Positions 30,257 to 39,176 of a stretch of DNA of 64,000 nt are shown piece by piece. Within the stretch, counting starts at the first letter, position 1. Every line of letters starts with the position of its first letter. The notes under the pieces are model-generated. The model had not been told where the DNA came from and ran no database searches. It was given only the letters and a program-made list of their open reading frames with translations. Source of the DNA: Pseudomonas sp. P5_109. GTDB taxonomy: Bacteria; Pseudomonadota; Gammaproteobacteria; Pseudomonadales; Pseudomonadaceae. A program made the position numbers and the translations under genes. The DNA lies in contig NZ_CP125380.1 in the NCBI RefSeq assembly GCF_034009455.1, forward strand, positions 5,913,501 through 5,977,500, read 5' to 3'.

Positions 30257-32314
30257 ATGCAGGCTTTTTTATCACCGGGGATCGGGCTGCTGGGGCGTTT
30301 TGGTTTTGCACGCAAATTCCAGTTGTTGTTTCTGCTGTTTATCCTGCCGCTGGCCGGCAGCCTGTGGATGATCGGCCAGGATTATCGCGACAAACTCAAC
30401 CTGATCTCCGGCGAACGCGCCGGGGTGCGGCAACTGCTGGCGCTTGATGTGCTGGATGACCTGCTCGCCGCCCAGCGTGATCGCGCCGCCCGCTGGCGTG
30501 CCACGGAAACCAATCGCCAGCCAACGCCGGCCACCCTCGCCGCGATGGCCGCCTTCGATACGGTGCAGCCAGCCGTCAGCCAGGCCACTGCCGAGCTGGG
30601 CAATGCCCTGCAAAAAGAAGGTGCAGAAGGTCAGACGCTGACCCGCTACCAGTCCCTGCAAACCGCCCTCGATGGCCTTGACTCAAAAAGCCTGAGCAGT
30701 GTTGGCTGGTGGCCGGATGGCTACGATCGCTTCACCAACGCCTTGAGCGCCCTGCAAGCCTTGCGCGAGCAGATCGCCATGGACAATCGCCTGACGCTGG
30801 CGCCGTGGCTTGAGACTTATTTGCTGACGCAGATTTCCACCCAGCATGCGCCCGACCTGATCGAGCGGGTCGGTCGACTGGCGGCGGTAGGCCAGGCATC
30901 GGTTGTGTCCGGGCAATTCACCCTGCAAAGCCGCCTGCAACTGCGCGACCTGCGCAGCCGCATTGGCGACGCACGGGAGCAGTTGGTTAAAACCGCGAGC
31001 CTGCTCGAAGCACGTTTGCCCAGCGCCCTGCAAACCTGGGCCGGGCAATACCATGACAGCCTCAAGCGCCTCGATGCAGGCCTGAAAGTCCTTGATGACG
31101 GTGTATTCGGCGGCAGCATCAACCTCAAGCCGGATGACTTCGAACGCAGTCTCGATGCCCTGCTCACTGAACTCGCCTCGTTGCGCCAGCAGTCGCTGGT
31201 GTCGCTGGATCAACGCCTGGATTACTACCACGGCTCGGCGATCCGCCAGTTCATTGTGGCGGCCACCGTGTTGGGTTGCCTGTTACTGGCCGCGCTGTAT
31301 CTGTTCATCTGCTTGCAGGCTTCGATCCGTCGCAGCGCCAGCGGCATCACAGTACTGGCCGAGGCCTTGCGCGACGGCAATCTGAGCCTGCAAGTGCCGG
31401 TTCAAGGCCGGGACGAACTGGCAGTCATCAGCACCGCGCTGAACGTCGCCGTGGTGCAACTGCGCACCAGCCTGCAAGGGGTCGACCACGAAACCCTGCA
31501 ATTGAGCCACGCAGTGCAAGCCCTCAACCATCATTCCAGCGACGCCCTGGGTGAAGTCGAAGCCCAGCAGTTGCAGATCAGCCAGATTGCCGCGGCGGCG
31601 ACGCAACTGGCCGCCACCTCACAAGGGGTGGCCCACAGTTGCGAACAGGCCTCTGGCAGCGCCCAGCACACCCGGCGCATTGCCGCCGACAGCAGCCGTG
31701 ACAGCCAACGCACCACCGCGAGTATCCAGCAACTCAATCAACGCCTGAACGAGACCGCTGCGGCGCTGGGCCGGGTCAGCGAGCAGGGACAGCAGATTCA
31801 GCTGGTGGTCGACACCATTCGCGGCGTCGCCGAGCAGACCAACCTGTTGGCCCTCAACGCCGCCATCGAGGCGGCGCGGGCGGGCGAGCAAGGGCGTGGC
31901 TTCGCGGTGGTGGCCGATGAAGTACGCAGCCTGTCACAACGCACGCAATCGTCGACCGCACAGATAGCCGGTACGGTCGACAGCCTGCGTCACACCGTGA
32001 ACGAGGCCGTCAACCTGATGCAAGCCGCGTGCTCTCAGGCAGAGAATGATGCACAAACGGTCACCGACCTCGGTGAACGACTCGGGGAAATCGCCAGTGC
32101 CGTGCAGAGCGTCACCGATACCCTGGCGCAGATCGCCACGGCGGTTGAAGAACAGGCCAGTACCGCCGACGAGGTCAGCGGCAATATCCAGCAGGTCGAT
32201 CAAGCGGCGGTGCGTTTGCTCGAAGGGGCGCGCGCGGTGAATCAGGCAGCGGACACCTTGAGCCACGGCAGCAAGGCCCTCAGCGACAACACTGGACGCT
32301 TCCGTTTGAGTTGA
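30257..32314 (+). CDS. Methyl-accepting chemotaxis protein
   Basis: A 685-residue membrane chemoreceptor. Transmembrane segment 1 is at about residues 22-40, followed by a large periplasmic ligand domain of about 290 residues; segment 2 (IVAATVLGCLLLAALYLFI) is at about 331-350, then HAMP. The cytoplasmic signalling tip is intact ([20 protein letters not shown], about residue 525). The start at 30257 has AGGAG nine bases upstream. The ligand is unknown; the helical periplasmic part (LDDLLAAQRDRAARWRATE) suggests a large helical-bundle sensor. No chemotaxis genes adjoin it. Confidence 0.9.
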   Translation: MQAFLSPGIGLLGRFGFARKFQLLFLLFILPLAGSLWMIGQDYRDKLNLISGERAGVRQLLALDVLDDLLAAQRDRAARWRATETNRQPTPATLAAMAAFDTVQPAVSQATAELGNALQKEGAEGQTLTRYQSLQTALDGLDSKSLSSVGWWPDGYDRFTNALSALQALREQIAMDNRLTLAPWLETYLLTQISTQHAPDLIERVGRLAAVGQASVVSGQFTLQSRLQLRDLRSRIGDAREQLVKTASLLEARLPSALQTWAGQYHDSLKRLDAGLKVLDDGVFGGSINLKPDDFERSLDALLTELASLRQQSLVSLDQRLDYYHGSAIRQFIVAATVLGCLLLAALYLFICLQASIRRSASGITVLAEALRDGNLSLQVPVQGRDELAVISTALNVAVVQLRTSLQGVDHETLQLSHAVQALNHHSSDALGEVEAQQLQISQIAAAATQLAATSQGVAHSCEQASGSAQHTRRIAADSSRDSQRTTASIQQLNQRLNETAAALGRVSEQGQQIQLVVDTIRGVAEQTNLLALNAAIEAARAGEQGRGFAVVADEVRSLSQRTQSSTAQIAGTVDSLRHTVNEAVNLMQAACSQAENDAQTVTDLGERLGEIASAVQSVTDTLAQIATAVEEQASTADEVSGNIQQVDQAAVRLLEGARAVNQAADTLSHGSKALSDNTGRFRLS

Positions 32315-32329
32315 ACCTGCCAGGACTTC

Positions 32330-33235
32330 TCAGGCGCGGATCACCGCCTCCGGGAAGTCCTGCTCCAGCTCGGTCTTGAGCCAGTCGATAAACCACGCCA
32401 CGTCCGCCGAGAGCTCGGCGGACGGCGTCAGCACCCGATAGCTTTCCAGCTTCACCTGCGCGTCCACCACCCGCACCAGCTTGCCGCTATGGAGTTCTTC
32501 GCGCACCAGCACTTCGTTGGCCAGTGCGATGCCCTGCCCGCTCTCGGCCACCGACAATGCATGGTCATTGTTGACGTAGAGCATGTCCGAATTGAGGTGG
32601 ATGTCGAGGTCGTTGGCGGCGAACCACAGGTTCCACCATTCGCCGTCATCGACGTGGATCAGGTTGTGCTTCACCAGGTCCGCCGGGCTGTCGATGGGCG
32701 CGACACTGGCCAGGTAGTCGGGGGAGCAGATCGGAAACACCCGAGGGCAAATCAGGCTGGTGCGCGAGTGGGCATATTGGCCATCCACCCCGTAGACGAT
32801 GCCGAGGTCAGCGCTTTTACCGTCGACTTCGGTGAAGGTGGAGTTGGGTTCGATGGCGAATTTCAAACCCGGGCGCAGATGGCGCATGGCCTCGATGCGC
32901 GGCATCAGCCAGCGCTTGGCGAACCCCGGCACCACCATGATGCGCAACCAGCGCTCGGCGTGTTTGGGCTGCGCCTCTTTTCCGGCCTCGATGATCAGTT
33001 GCAAGGCGGCGCTGATCTTGCGGTGGTACTTCTCCCCCGCCAGCGTCAGGTTGACCCCGCGAGAGGTGCGCTCGAACAGTTGGATGCCCAGCCAGTCTTC
33101 CAGCAACTTCACATGACGGCCGATGGCCGGCTGGGTCACGTGCAGGGCTTTGGAGGCTTCGACATAGCTGCCCAACCGGGCTGCGGCATCAAAGGCACGC
33201 ACCGCGTTGAGCGGCGGCAAACGGTGGTCGGGCAT
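32330..33235 (-). CDS. LysR-family transcriptional regulator (GcvA-like)
   Basis: A 301-residue regulator. The N-terminal winged helix covers LPPLNAVRAFDAAARLGSYV and ASKALHVTQPAIGRHVKLLE; the C-terminal effector domain is of the GcvA-like group (DLGIVYGVDG, SPDYLASVAP). The start at 33235 removes a 35-residue extension lying over the promoter. It is divergent from the polyamine-type ABC transporter and amidase genes and probably controls them; a T-N11-A palindrome lies between at 33257-33271. Confidence 0.9.
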   Translation of the reverse strand: MPDHRLPPLNAVRAFDAAARLGSYVEASKALHVTQPAIGRHVKLLEDWLGIQLFERTSRGVNLTLAGEKYHRKISAALQLIIEAGKEAQPKHAERWLRIMVVPGFAKRWLMPRIEAMRHLRPGLKFAIEPNSTFTEVDGKSADLGIVYGVDGQYAHSRTSLICPRVFPICSPDYLASVAPIDSPADLVKHNLIHVDDGEWWNLWFAANDLDIHLNSDMLYVNNDHALSVAESGQGIALANEVLVREELHSGKLVRVVDAQVKLESYRVLTPSAELSADVAWFIDWLKTELEQDFPEAVIRA

Positions 33236-33256
33236 GAGTTCCGGGCGCCTTTTGCT

Positions 33257-33271
33257 GTTAAATTTTTTAAC
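33257..33271. promoter_or_regulatory. Candidate LysR-binding palindrome
   Basis: GTTAAATTTTTTAAC, a perfect T-N11-A type inverted repeat 22 bases upstream of the LysR start codon, with another GTTAAA at 33281. Typical of LysR autoregulatory/activation sites in divergent promoters. Confidence 0.5.
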
Positions 33272-33463
33272 AACCCCTATGTTAAAATTGAAGTTTCGCC
33301 CCCGCAACCCCTCGCTGATAATCGATCCACAGCAGAACAAAAAAACAGCTGGTTACAACACCCGAACGCAATCTCGATCCTGCCCAGAAAAATAATATCC
33401 ATGGCCCGACGACACAGCTGTTTTCAGCCCGTGCGCAGGCGATGGGGGAATCGGAGGTAACGC

Positions 33464-34582
33464 ATGAATGCCCTGCATTCGCTGCAAACGCTGGCGGTGT
33501 CCATCCGCTCAGTGCGCAAGGTCTACGGTGATCCAAAGACTGGCCCGGTGGCGCTGAAAAGCATCGACCTGGACATTCGTGACAACGAGTTCTTCACCCT
33601 TCTCGGCCCTTCGGGCTGTGGCAAAACCACGCTCCTGCGGATGATCGCCGGGTTCGAATTCCCTACCGAAGGCGAAATTCTGCTCTACGGCGAAAACATC
33701 GCCGACCGCCCGCCCTTCCAGCGCCCGGTCAACACGGTGTTCCAGCATTACGCACTGTTCCCGCACATGACCATCGCCGAGAACCTGGCCTTCGGTCTTG
33801 AGTCCCACCCGATGGGCAAAGTCCTGAACAAAACGCAGATGGCCGAACGGGTGCGCGAGATGCTCGCCCTGGTACAGATGGAGCGTTTCGCCAATCGCAA
33901 GCCGGCGCAACTGTCCGGCGGTCAGCAACAGCGCGTCGCCCTCGCTCGCGCACTGGCGCCGCACCCCAAAGTCTTGCTGCTCGACGAACCGCTTTCGGCG
34001 CTGGACCTCAAGCTGCGCCAGGCCATGCGCGAAGAGCTGAAAACCATTCAGGCGCGCACCGGCATCACCTTCATCTTTGTCACCCACGACCAGGAAGAAG
34101 CGCTGACCATGTCCGATCGCATCGCCGTGTTGTCCGAAGGCGAAGTGCAGCAGGTCGGCCGCCCGGAAGACATCTACGAGCGCCCGCGCAATCGCTTTGT
34201 CGCGGACTTCATCGGCGAAACCAACTTCATCGAAGGCACGGTCACCCGCGTCGAAGACGGCCTGGCCTGGTTCGCCGGCCCAGCGGGACATCCGCTGCCT
34301 GCGCAGCCGTGCAGCGATGTGCGGGTCGGTGCCAGCGTTGCGTTGTCGGTGCGCCCCGAGCGTTTGCATCTGGTGCCAGCCACCACTGAAAACGCTCTGC
34401 CGTGCCGCATAGAAGCGCAGATCTACCTCGGCACCGACCTGCAATACCAGGTCAGCCTGAGCGACGGTTCGCGCCTCACCGTACGCACCCCCAACTGCGT
34501 CGACCAGAGCAAGCGTTTCGCCGTCGGCAGCGAGGCCGGTCTGCTGTTCGACCAGGGCAGCGCCAGCGTCCTGCACGATTGA
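33464..34582 (+). CDS. Polyamine-type ABC transporter, ATP-binding subunit
   Basis: A 372-residue ATPase. Walker A is LLGPSGCGKTTLLRMIAGFE, the ABC signature LSGGQQQRVALARALAP, Walker B VLLLDEPLSALDLK and the H-loop FVTHDQEEALTMSD. The C-terminal TOBE domain (about 285-370) marks the PotA/FbpC group. GGAGG lies upstream of the ATG. It is the first of four transporter genes (ATPase, two permeases, binding protein) followed by an amidase. Substrate class (putrescine/spermidine or a related amine) is inferred from the family. Confidence 0.92.
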   Translation: MNALHSLQTLAVSIRSVRKVYGDPKTGPVALKSIDLDIRDNEFFTLLGPSGCGKTTLLRMIAGFEFPTEGEILLYGENIADRPPFQRPVNTVFQHYALFPHMTIAENLAFGLESHPMGKVLNKTQMAERVREMLALVQMERFANRKPAQLSGGQQQRVALARALAPHPKVLLLDEPLSALDLKLRQAMREELKTIQARTGITFIFVTHDQEEALTMSDRIAVLSEGEVQQVGRPEDIYERPRNRFVADFIGETNFIEGTVTRVEDGLAWFAGPAGHPLPAQPCSDVRVGASVALSVRPERLHLVPATTENALPCRIEAQIYLGTDLQYQVSLSDGSRLTVRTPNCVDQSKRFAVGSEAGLLFDQGSASVLHD

Positions 34583-34597
34583 GCACGAGGAATTGCC

Positions 34598-35518
34598 ATG
34601 CACGCTTTACCGATTGCCAACACGCTGGAACGTCGGCGGGCCTTCCAGAGCTTTCTCGGAGTCAGCCCGGCGCTGATCGCCATCGGCCTGTTCCTGATCG
34701 TGCCGATCCTGATCGTCATCGGCTACTCGCTGATGGAAGCCAACCCCTACGGCGGGGTGAACAAGGTCTTCAGCACTGACGCCTACACCTCGCTGCTGTT
34801 CGAGCGGCAACTGGACGACAGCCTGGCCTTCGCCGACTCCTACCTGATCATCGCCCTGCGCTCGATCGGCATCGCCGGGTTGACCACGGTCATCACCCTG
34901 CTGATCGGATTTCCGGTGGCGGTGTGGCTGGCGATGCAACCGGCCCATCGTCGCGGCTTGCTGATTTTCCTGATCACCGTGCCGTTCTGGGCCAACCTGT
35001 TGATCCGCACCTATGCGTGGATTCTGCTGCTGCGCAACACCGGGGTGATCAACAACAGCCTCATGGGCCTCGGGGTCATCGACCAGCCGCTGCAACTGCT
35101 CTACACCGACGGCGCGGTGCTGCTGGGGCTGGTCTACACCTACGCGCCCTTCGTCGTGCTGCCGATCTACGCCACCCTGGAGAAGATGGACATCCGCCTG
35201 CTCGAGGCCGCTCAGGATCTCTACGCCGGGCGCGTGCGCACCTTGCGCAAGGTGGTATTGCCGATCGCCAAGCCGGGAATTCTTGCCGGCGCCATCCTAA
35301 CTTTCGTGCCTTGCCTGGGCGCGATGATCGCTCCGGAACTGCTCGGCGGCGGCACGCGGATGATGCTCGGCAACCTGATCTTCCGGCAGTTCAGCGATGC
35401 GCGTAACTGGCCATTCGGCGCGGCCCTGTCGTTGGTGCTGATGGCTGCAGTGATGTTGGTACTGACGGTTTATGCCTTGCGTGCCGAACGCCAGCGCATC
35501 GCCAAAGGAGGTGCGTGA
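34598..35518 (+). CDS. Polyamine-type ABC transporter permease (PotB-like)
   Basis: A 306-residue inner-membrane permease with six predicted membrane segments, beginning after a short cytosolic stretch (LIAIGLFLIVPILIVIGYSL). The ATPase-contact EAA loop is visible as LEAAQDLYAGRVRTLRKVVL. It starts 15 bases after the ATPase gene and overlaps the next permease by one base. Family members import putrescine or spermidine; other amines cannot be excluded. Confidence 0.9.
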   Translation: MHALPIANTLERRRAFQSFLGVSPALIAIGLFLIVPILIVIGYSLMEANPYGGVNKVFSTDAYTSLLFERQLDDSLAFADSYLIIALRSIGIAGLTTVITLLIGFPVAVWLAMQPAHRRGLLIFLITVPFWANLLIRTYAWILLLRNTGVINNSLMGLGVIDQPLQLLYTDGAVLLGLVYTYAPFVVLPIYATLEKMDIRLLEAAQDLYAGRVRTLRKVVLPIAKPGILAGAILTFVPCLGAMIAPELLGGGTRMMLGNLIFRQFSDARNWPFGAALSLVLMAAVMLVLTVYALRAERQRIAKGGA

Positions 35519-36324
35519 TGATCAGCCTGTTCAAACGCAACACGCTGGGCGTGCAGGATTTCTCCGGCTTCGGCGGCTTCAGTTTCCTGTTCTACCTGTA
35601 CCTCTACGCGCCCATCGTGGTGCTGGTGGTGTTCTCGTTCAACGCCAACCAGTCGGCTACGGTGTGGACCGGTTTCAGCCTCGACTGGTATCGCGCGGCC
35701 TTCGCCAACCAGGCGTTGCGTCAGGCGGCCGGCAACAGCCTGTTGATCGCGGTATGCGCCAGCATGGTCGCCACGGCCATCGCCACCCTCGCCGCCCTCG
35801 GCACTTCACGGGGTGCGAAGTTCAAGGGCCTGCAATTGTCCATGGGCGCGATCATGTTGCCCCTGGTGCTGCCGGAAATCGTGGTCGGCGTCGCCACCCT
35901 CGCGCTGTTCTCCACCATCGGCCTGTCCCTGGGCTACGGCAACCTGATCATCGCCCATACGGTGTTCTGTATTCCGTTTGCCTTTCTGCCGATACGGGCA
36001 CGCCTGAACGACATGGACCTGTCCCTGGAACAAGCCTCGGCCGACCTCTATGCCGGCCCGTGGCGGACCTTCCGCAAGGTCACCCTGCCGCTGCTGATGC
36101 CGGGGATTTTCTCCGGGCTGATGCTGGCCTTCATCGTGTCGCTGGATAACTTCGTGATCTCGATGATGGTCTCCCAGGCCGGCACCACCACCTTGCCGAT
36201 CTTCATCTTCGGCCTGTTGCGCATGGGCGTGACACCCGACGTCAACGCCGTCTCGACCCTGATCCTGGGCGTCTCGGTGCTGTTCGTGACCCTTTCCTGG
36301 CTGCTGGGCAAAAAGAAATCCTGA
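35518..36324 (+). CDS. Polyamine-type ABC transporter permease (PotC-like)
   Basis: A 268-residue permease with six hydrophobic segments, starting at the ATG that overlaps the preceding stop (TGATG). The EAA loop reads LEQASADLYAGPWRTFRKVT, and the conserved FIVSLDNFVISMMVSQ segment follows. GGAGG precedes the start. A GTG three bases earlier is possible. It pairs with the PotB-like subunit to form the channel. Confidence 0.9.
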   Translation: MISLFKRNTLGVQDFSGFGGFSFLFYLYLYAPIVVLVVFSFNANQSATVWTGFSLDWYRAAFANQALRQAAGNSLLIAVCASMVATAIATLAALGTSRGAKFKGLQLSMGAIMLPLVLPEIVVGVATLALFSTIGLSLGYGNLIIAHTVFCIPFAFLPIRARLNDMDLSLEQASADLYAGPWRTFRKVTLPLLMPGIFSGLMLAFIVSLDNFVISMMVSQAGTTTLPIFIFGLLRMGVTPDVNAVSTLILGVSVLFVTLSWLLGKKKS

Positions 36325-36351
36325 ACCTTCTACGTACTGTGGGGAAATAGC

Positions 36352-37398
36352 ATGAGCAAGTGGATTAAAAGCATCGGCGCATCGTTGTTCCTGACTTTGC
36401 CGCTGACCATGGCCGGCAGCGTTCAGGCCGCGGAAAAACTCAACGTGGTGAGCTGGAGCGGCTACTTTTCGCCGGAAATTCTTGCCAAGTTCCAGAAGGA
36501 GACCGGCATTGAAGTCACCGTCGACTCCTACGACTCCAACGAAACCCTGCTGGCCAAATTGAAACAGGGCGGTGCCGGTTATGACGTGGCGATTCCGTCG
36601 CACCAGTTCGTGCCGATCCTGATCAAGGAAAAGCTGCTGGAGCGTTTCGACCCGGTCAACGAGCCCTACTACGCCAGCGTCGTCGACAACCTGAAAAAAC
36701 CCACCTGGGACCCGGAAGGCGCCTACTCCGTGCCGTTCATCTGGGGCACCACCAGCGTGGTGCTCAACACCGAGCGCTACAAGGGCCCTGCCGACAGCCT
36801 CAAGGTGCTTTACGAGCCGCCGGCCGAGCTGCAAGGGCGGATCAACATGTTCGACTCCGTCAGTGACGTGGTGGACATGGCCAGCCTGTACCTTAACATC
36901 CCGCTGTGCAGCGAAGACCCGAAGCAGATGCAGCAGATCCTGACCCTGCTCAAGGCACAGAAACCTTTCGTCAAGACCTACAGTTCCAAGGCGGGCTCGA
37001 TTCGCGAAAACCTCGCCTCGGGTGAAATCGACATGTCGACCTTCTGGGGCGGTTCGTCGATGCGCGCCCGCGAGATGAAACCGAGCCTGAAATACCTGTA
37101 CCCGAAAGAAGGTGTGCTGGCCTGGGTCGACAACATGGTCATCCCGACCGGCAGCAAGAACCCGGCGAACGCCAAGGCCTTCATCGCGTTCCTCAGCCAG
37201 CCTGAAAACGCGGCGATGACCCAGAACTTCCTCAAGCACCAGAGCCCGATCAAGGGGGTGGAACCGTTCCTCGACGCAGGCCTGAAAGATGCGCCGGAAC
37301 TGCACATTCCCGAAGGTACTCCAGTGGTGTTCAGCAAGACCTGCGGCGAAGGCGCAATCCGCCTGGCCGACCGTCTCTGGACCAACCTGATGCGTTGA
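36352..37398 (+). CDS. Polyamine-type periplasmic binding protein (PotD/PotF-like)
   Basis: A 348-residue periplasmic solute-binding protein with a Sec signal peptide (LFLTLPLTMAGSVQA cleaved before AEKLN). It begins LNVVSWSGYFSPEILAKFQK, the usual start of the PotD/PotF fold, and has VPFIWGTTSVVLNTERY and EGVLAWVDNMVIPTGSKN. A strong intrinsic terminator-like hairpin follows and may lower amidase expression relative to the transporter. Confidence 0.9.
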   Translation: MSKWIKSIGASLFLTLPLTMAGSVQAAEKLNVVSWSGYFSPEILAKFQKETGIEVTVDSYDSNETLLAKLKQGGAGYDVAIPSHQFVPILIKEKLLERFDPVNEPYYASVVDNLKKPTWDPEGAYSVPFIWGTTSVVLNTERYKGPADSLKVLYEPPAELQGRINMFDSVSDVVDMASLYLNIPLCSEDPKQMQQILTLLKAQKPFVKTYSSKAGSIRENLASGEIDMSTFWGGSSMRAREMKPSLKYLYPKEGVLAWVDNMVIPTGSKNPANAKAFIAFLSQPENAAMTQNFLKHQSPIKGVEPFLDAGLKDAPELHIPEGTPVVFSKTCGEGAIRLADRLWTNLMR

Positions 37399-37405
37399 TC
37401 GCCAC

Positions 37406-37433
37406 CGCCCCGACGCAATGGCGGGGCGTTTTT
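37406..37433 (+). terminator. Intrinsic terminator between binding protein and amidase
   Basis: CGCCCCG and CGGGGCG around a nine-base loop, followed by TTTTT. Confidence 0.75.
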
Positions 37434-37458
37434 CCAGCCGTCTGAAAGGCCGCTTGCA

Positions 37459-38913
37459 ATGAACTCTAACAACATCAGCGAACTGGTCCTGCTGCAGGCC
37501 CACGAGCTCGCCGAACGCATCCGCCTGCGCCAGGTTTCCTGCCGGGAAGTGATGCAGACTTATCTTGCCCATATCGAACGCTTCAACCCGCAGGTCAACG
37601 CGCTGGTGAGCCTGCAGGCACCGGAAGACCTGCTGGCCCAGGCGGATGTCCGCGACGCCGAACTGGCGAAAGGCCAATACCGTGGCTGGATGCACGGCCT
37701 GCCCCACGCCATCAAGGACCTGTCCCTGACCCAAGGCATACGCACCACCCTGGGTTCGCCGCTGTACAAGGACTTCATCCCCGAGCGCGACGGCATCATG
37801 GTCGAGCGGATCAAGGCTGCTGGCGCGATCATCATCGGCAAGAGCAACACCCCGGAATTCGGCCTCGGCTCGCAAAGCTATAACCCGATCTTCGGAGCGA
37901 CCGGTTGCGCCTACGACCCGAGCAAGACCGCTGGCGGCAGTAGCGGCGGCGCGGCGGCGGCGCTGGCCATGCACCTGGTGCCGGTGGCCGACGGCAGCGA
38001 CATGATGGGCTCGCTGCGCAACCCGGCCGCGTTCAACAACATCTTCGGTTTCCGTCCGTCCCAGGGCCGCGTGCCCTTCGATGACAGTGCCGACCTGTTC
38101 ATCGACCAACTCGGCTACGAAGGCCCCATGGCGCGCAGCGTGCGCGATGCGGCGTTGCTGCTGTCGGTGCAGGCCGGGGCCGATGCGCGGGCGCCACTGT
38201 CGATTGCCGAATCCGGAAGTGCCTTTGCGGCACCGTTGGATCGGGACTTCAAAGGCACGCGCCTGGGCTGGCTCGGCGACTTCAACGGCTACCTGCCGAT
38301 GGAAAAAGGCATCCTCTCGCTGTGCGAAAAAGCCTTTGCTGATTTCGAAAGCCTGGGTTGCCACGTCGAGCACGTTCAGTCCGAATTCGCGCCAGAGAAG
38401 CTGTGGAGCAGTTGGCGAACCTTGCGTCACTGGATGGTCGCCGGCTCGTTAGGCGCAACTTATGCCGACCCGCAAAAACGCGCCTTGTTGAAACCGGAAG
38501 CCTGCTGGGAAGTGGAAAACGGCCTGAAACTCTCGGCCACTGATGTGTTTGCCGCGTCGGTGACGCGCAGCGACTGGTATCGGGCGATCTGCCGAATGTT
38601 CGAAAAGTACGATTACCTGCTATTGCCCAGCGCCCAGGTATTTCCGTTCGACAAGACCCAAGCGTGGCCCGCGTCTATTGAAGGCGTGAGCATGGACACC
38701 TATCACCGCTGGATGGAAGTGGTCATTCCCGGCACCTTGTCCGGCTGCCCGGTGGCTAACGTACAGGTCGGCTTCAACGCCAGCGGCCTGCCCATGGGCC
38801 TGCAAATCATCGGCAGACACCAGGCCGACTTCGCTGTCCTGCAATTGGCGCACGCCTATGAACAGGCCAGTCGCTGGTTCCAGCGCTGCCCTTCCCCCCT
38901 GCTCAGAGGATAG
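37459..38913 (+). CDS. Amidase-signature hydrolase
   Basis: A 484-residue amidase. The Ser-cisSer-Lys triad can be placed: Lys86 in LPHAIKDLSL, cis-Ser about 161-162 in KTAGGSSGGAAAA, and nucleophile Ser185 in DGSDMMGSLRNPA. Length and layout match the amidase-signature family. It lies downstream of an amine-type importer and a divergent LysR gene, suggesting uptake and deamidation of an amide or acylated amine, though the substrate cannot be named. Annotation as GatA is rejected: no gatB or gatC is near. Confidence 0.88.
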   Translation: MNSNNISELVLLQAHELAERIRLRQVSCREVMQTYLAHIERFNPQVNALVSLQAPEDLLAQADVRDAELAKGQYRGWMHGLPHAIKDLSLTQGIRTTLGSPLYKDFIPERDGIMVERIKAAGAIIIGKSNTPEFGLGSQSYNPIFGATGCAYDPSKTAGGSSGGAAAALAMHLVPVADGSDMMGSLRNPAAFNNIFGFRPSQGRVPFDDSADLFIDQLGYEGPMARSVRDAALLLSVQAGADARAPLSIAESGSAFAAPLDRDFKGTRLGWLGDFNGYLPMEKGILSLCEKAFADFESLGCHVEHVQSEFAPEKLWSSWRTLRHWMVAGSLGATYADPQKRALLKPEACWEVENGLKLSATDVFAASVTRSDWYRAICRMFEKYDYLLLPSAQVFPFDKTQAWPASIEGVSMDTYHRWMEVVIPGTLSGCPVANVQVGFNASGLPMGLQIIGRHQADFAVLQLAHAYEQASRWFQRCPSPLLRG

Positions 38914-38960
38914 ATTTTGATAAACGGTTGAAAGCGCAGAGAAATATTTTAGATTTATGC

Positions 38961-38989
38961 TTGACGCATCCCCGTTACCGGTGAATAAT
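38961..38989 (+). promoter_or_regulatory. tRNA-Met promoter
   Basis: TTGACG (38961-38966), 17-base spacer, AATAAT (38984-38989), followed by GCGCGCC, twelve bases before the tRNA. Confidence 0.7.
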
Positions 38990-39000
38990 GCGCGCCACTT

Positions 39001-39077
39001 GGCTACATAGCTCAGTTGGTTAGAGCATAGCATTCATAATGCTGGGGTCCGGGGTTCAAGTCCCTGTGTAGCCACCA
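39001..39077 (+). tRNA. tRNA-Met (anticodon CAT, elongator)
   Basis: 77 bases with encoded CCA. The acceptor stem GGCTACA pairs with TGTAGCC, fully paired, which excludes the initiator type; the anticodon loop is TTCATAA and the T-arm GGTTCAAGTCC. An intrinsic terminator follows seven bases later. Confidence 0.96.
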
Positions 39078-39083
39078 AGTACT

Positions 39084-39117
39084 AAAAACGGCTTACCGCA
39101 AGGTAGGCCGTTTTTTT
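39084..39117 (+). terminator. Intrinsic terminator after tRNA-Met
   Basis: AAAAACGGCTTACC and GGTAGGCCGTTTTTTT pair around GCAA. Confidence 0.88.
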
Positions 39118-39176
39118 ATGCCTCGAAAAAATGCGCTGCGGTGACAGGAAAATCCCGCACCGCATGCACGCCTCGA

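Noticed and set aside
35806..38430. An 874-codon open frame on the minus strand
   Set aside because: It lies wholly antisense to the permease, binding-protein and amidase genes and is a by-product of GC-rich third-position bias; its translation is low in structure and rich in His, Arg and Gln.
37459..38913. Amidase as GatA of the Glu-tRNA(Gln) amidotransferase
   Set aside because: No gatB or gatC nearby and the context is a transporter operon.
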